A stretch of 9,597 nt of DNA from Hyphomicrobiales bacterium (GTDB lineage Bacteria; Pseudomonadota; Alphaproteobacteria; Rhizobiales; Beijerinckiaceae). The stretch is taken from the NCBI GenBank assembly GCA_947374125.1, contig CANCAR010000102.1, forward strand, positions 1-9,597. The letters run 5' to 3'. Shown in pieces: positions 7,225 through 9,597 of this stretch. Numbering within the stretch: position 1 is the stretch's first letter; each line of letters begins with the position of its first letter. A program made the translations under genes and the position numbers. The notes beneath the pieces are model-generated. The model saw only the letters and a program-made list of their open reading frames with translations, was not told where the DNA came from and did no database searches.

Positions 7225-8370
7225 ATGTCCCTCATCACTCAAACGGCAACGCTGCAAGCGGCTTGCTTACGCCTCGCAAAACACTCCTACGTGACGGTTG
7301 ACACCGAATTCATGCGGGAGACAACGTTTTATCCAAAACTTTGCCTGATTCAGATCGCGAGTGAGGCCGAAGATTATTTAATCGATCCGCTGGACGCAGA
7401 CCTGGACTTAGCTCCATTTTTTGCGTTGATGCGCGATGAGAACGTCGTCAAAGTTTTCCATTCTGGTCGCCAAGACCTCGAAATTTTATGGAATCTGGAT
7501 CGTTGCATTCCGCATCCCTGCTTTGATACGCAAGTCGCAGCCATGGTCGCAGGCTATGGCGATAGCGTGTCCTATGAGCAATTGGCCCATGATCTCGCCA
7601 AAGCTAAAATCGACAAATCATCGCGCTTTACCGATTGGTCGCAAAGGCCCCTGTCAGAAGCACAGTTGATCTATGCCCGCTCGGATGTGACGCATTTGCG
7701 CGACGTCTATAAAGCGCTTGCGGAAAAGCTCGCTGCTTCGGGACGTTCGCATTGGCTTGAGGATGAGATGGCGGTACTGACATCGCCGTCAACCTATGAA
7801 CTTGATCCAGCAGATGCATGGAAGCGTTTACGCGGTCGTATCCGTAAACCTCGTGAATTGGCTATCCTTATCGAACTGGCCGCTTGGCGGGAGCGCGAAG
7901 CCCGCAGCCGAGATGTACCTCGCTCCCGCGTCCTGAAGGACGATGCCATTATGGACATCGCTACGTCCGGTCCCCGCACAGTGGAAGCATTATCAAAATT
8001 ACGCTCCATTCCAAACGGTTTTGAAAGATCGCGCTCTGGCGCCGAAATCATTGCGGCGGTTGAGCGGGCTTTGGCGGTAGACCCAAAGAAATTACCCGAA
8101 CTCGAGAAGCAAGATCGCAAGCCCTATAACCCTGCCGCAGTAGAGCTCTTAAAAGTGCTTTTGCGGATGACGAGCGATACCGAAGGTGTTGCAGCTAAGA
8201 TCATCGCAACGGTCGACGATCTAGAAGCTATTGCAGCCGACGACGAAGCCGATGTACCCGCGCTGCAAGGATGGCGTCGGGAACTTTTTGGCGAAAAAGC
8301 ACTCGACCTCAAAAACGGTCGCTTGGCCTTAGCTTTTTCGAAAGGTCGGGTTGTAACCGTCAAGCGTTAA
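7225..8370 (+). CDS. rnd: Ribonuclease D
   Basis: RNase D is a DEDD-type 3'-5' exoribonuclease that trims tRNA precursors and other structured RNAs in the cytoplasm. The 381 residues match the family (E. coli 375). The DEDDy catalytic set is complete: VDTEF gives Asp26 and Glu28, FHSGRQDLEIL gives Asp84, and YARSDVTHL gives Tyr150 and Asp154. The exonuclease domain spans about 1-170. An HRDC domain follows at about 197-280 (AWKRLRGR, RELAILIELAAWREREA, VPRSRVLKDDAIMDIA), and the C-terminal part (300-380) resembles the second HRDC-like region. The ATG at 7225 is the first good start and begins right before the fold. Its ribosome binding site is weak: ACGAG (7217-7221) only 3 bases upstream, so translation may be modest. 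The gene diverges from aspS and its TAA overlaps the ppx stop codon by 4 bases, tail to tail. rnd beside aspS and ppx is, from general knowledge, common in alphaproteobacteria. Confidence 0.96.
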   Translation: MSLITQTATLQAACLRLAKHSYVTVDTEFMRETTFYPKLCLIQIASEAEDYLIDPLDADLDLAPFFALMRDENVVKVFHSGRQDLEILWNLDRCIPHPCFDTQVAAMVAGYGDSVSYEQLAHDLAKAKIDKSSRFTDWSQRPLSEAQLIYARSDVTHLRDVYKALAEKLAASGRSHWLEDEMAVLTSPSTYELDPADAWKRLRGRIRKPRELAILIELAAWREREARSRDVPRSRVLKDDAIMDIATSGPRTVEALSKLRSIPNGFERSRSGAEIIAAVERALAVDPKKLPELEKQDRKPYNPAAVELLKVLLRMTSDTEGVAAKIIATVDDLEAIAADDEADVPALQGWRRELFGEKALDLKNGRLALAFSKGRVVTVKR

Positions 8371-9597
8371 GGCATAGCGACCGTTAAAACGGGAGTTCTG
8401 CCAACCACTCGAGCCAGCGCACGCAATCGGTTAAAGACCCGCTCACCACCAAGCGGACCAAGATCGGTTGGAATGCGCAATTCCAAATCATCTTTCGCGC
8501 AAACCATCGGCGTCCTTGGCAATACGCCCGGCATAGCTGCCGTCAAGAGATAAGCCACCCGCAGCGCCGCGCCCAAGATCCGCGCGCGATCCAGCATCCG
8601 GCTGGTCGCCAGTTCGCGCAAGCGCGGGCTCACCTCATCGTCTGACAAGCCCATATGCCGATAGGCCACCGCCAGAGCGAGAAAGATCCGGCCCGGATGA
8701 TCAACGCCAATGAAACTTGCGTTCGCAATAATGTTTAAGGATTGCTCGCCGCGGTAATCCGGATGGGCCCGCCAGCCGATATCGGCCAGCAAACATGCCG
8801 CATGACGAAGGCGCTTTTCTTCCTCTGTTTCTATGATATTGGCCGAGGCCATAAACGCTTCTGTCCAAGCCACGAGTTCTTCGCAGTGTCGGGGTGAGCG
8901 AGATCGCAAGACATTGAGATCGCGGGCAGCCGATATCAGAGGATCCTGATCCAGCGAAAACTGGTCTAGCCTTTCAAACAATAGCCCTTCCCGAACCCCT
9001 TGCGCGGATATGACGATCTCATTCGGCTTACATTGTTGAATGAGTTCTTCGAGCACTAAGGCACCATAGCTGATCAGCGGACGGCGCGCGGCGGATACAG
9101 CTTCAATCGAATCGAGCGTTTCAACGGAAACCCGCTCAATCAATGCCGTAAAATCGGCGGCATCCCGGACCGGGATCACATAATTATGCATCACGTGAAG
9201 CGGGTAACCGCGTTGCTTCATATGGAGCCGGGCCAACGAACGCCATGTTCCGCCCACGGCATAAATCGCTTTGCCGCGCGCTGCCTTGAGCTGTGGCAGA
9301 TGATCAAGTTCTTTCCGAATGATCTTTTGAGCTTTTTTTAAGTTGCCGCCGGAGCGATCCTGTAACGACAACACGCCAATCGGAAGCGTAACACCCTCGC
9401 CAAGTGATTGCCCTTTAACATTAATCAATTCGAGCGAGCCGCCGCCGAGATCGGCGACCATGCCATCAGCACGGTGAATGCCGTACGCAACACCAAGCGC
9501 TGACAGCTCAGCTTCGCGCTTACCAGAAATAAGATCAACATTACGCCCGATAATCTTGGTGCATTCGGCAATAAACTCAGGCCCATTGCTAGCATCG
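8367..9597 (-). CDS. ppx: Exopolyphosphatase, Ppx/GppA family, 5' end outside the window
   Basis: Ppx/GppA enzymes hydrolyse terminal phosphate from polyphosphate and/or convert pppGpp to ppGpp. The frame is open to the window edge, giving 409 visible residues; families of this type are about 500, so roughly the first 90-100 residues, with the first phosphate loop, are missing. The internal ATG at 9459-9461 is not the start, because family sequence continues upstream of it (DASNGPEFIAE, ISGKREAELSALGV). From the first visible residue, SGKREAEL is at 24-31, with Glu28 aligning with the catalytic Glu121 of E. coli PPX. ADLGGGSLEL (48-57) is the second phosphate-binding loop. Further motifs are GGTWRSLARLH (115-125) and SAQGVREGLL (197-206), and the C-terminal domain has LLADIGWRAHPDYR (about 269-282), typical of alphaproteobacterial Ppx. 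A ppk gene often lies upstream in this group but is not visible here. Ppx versus GppA preference cannot be read from sequence. Confidence 0.93.
   Translation of the reverse strand, partial: DASNGPEFIAECTKIIGRNVDLISGKREAELSALGVAYGIHRADGMVADLGGGSLELINVKGQSLGEGVTLPIGVLSLQDRSGGNLKKAQKIIRKELDHLPQLKAARGKAIYAVGGTWRSLARLHMKQRGYPLHVMHNYVIPVRDAADFTALIERVSVETLDSIEAVSAARRPLISYGALVLEELIQQCKPNEIVISAQGVREGLLFERLDQFSLDQDPLISAARDLNVLRSRSPRHCEELVAWTEAFMASANIIETEEEKRLRHAACLLADIGWRAHPDYRGEQSLNIIANASFIGVDHPGRIFLALAVAYRHMGLSDDEVSPRLRELATSRMLDRARILGAALRVAYLLTAAMPGVLPRTPMVCAKDDLELRIPTDLGPLGGERVFNRLRALARVVGRTPVLTVAMP

Noticed and set aside
8381..8392. CCGT-TAAA-ACGG hairpin just past the rnd stop
   Set aside because: The stem is 4 bp, no T-run follows, and it lies within ppx coding sequence; too weak to call a terminator.

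Overview
The window looks like ordinary chromosomal DNA of an alphaproteobacterium, probably of the Hyphomicrobiales (Rhizobiales) type. The evidence is protein character: the malic enzyme, aspartyl-tRNA synthetase, RNase D and Ppx sequences read like alphaproteobacterial versions, and the PfkB kinase and the exported protein resemble, from memory, proteins of Bradyrhizobium-like genomes. No database search could be run. No mobile element, CRISPR array, rRNA or tRNA is visible, and coding density is very high.

Layout. Bases 1-114 hold the 3' end of an IscA/ErpA-type iron-sulfur carrier gene (+). After a gap with a weak terminator-like hairpin come a PfkB-family sugar or nucleoside kinase (212-1105, +) and an uncharacterised exported protein of 582 residues with no cysteine or tryptophan (1176-2924, +). 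The latter meets maeB (2925-5207, -) stop to stop with no spacer. maeB encodes an NADP-type malic enzyme fused to a phosphotransacetylase-like domain. An AT-rich gap of about 42 bp separates it from aspS (5250-7049, -). A 175-bp divergent promoter region with a perfect TTGACA hexamer and a nested inverted repeat separates aspS from rnd (7225-8370, +). rnd overlaps by 4 bp, tail to tail, with ppx (8367 to beyond 9597, -), whose N-terminal part lies outside the window.

How the genes fit together. Most are housekeeping: Fe-S cluster delivery, malate to pyruvate flux, tRNA charging, 3' RNA trimming and polyphosphate/(p)ppGpp turnover. They do not form one pathway. The rnd/aspS/ppx neighbourhood is, from general knowledge, a common alphaproteobacterial arrangement. 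AspRS carries the two residues (His33, Gly83) linked to a non-discriminating enzyme, so the organism probably makes Asn-tRNA(Asn) through GatCAB.

I see no convincing undescribed multi-gene system. The points most worth a second look are the exported protein with degenerate internal repeats next to the unassigned kinase, and the nested inverted repeat in the aspS-rnd promoter region.
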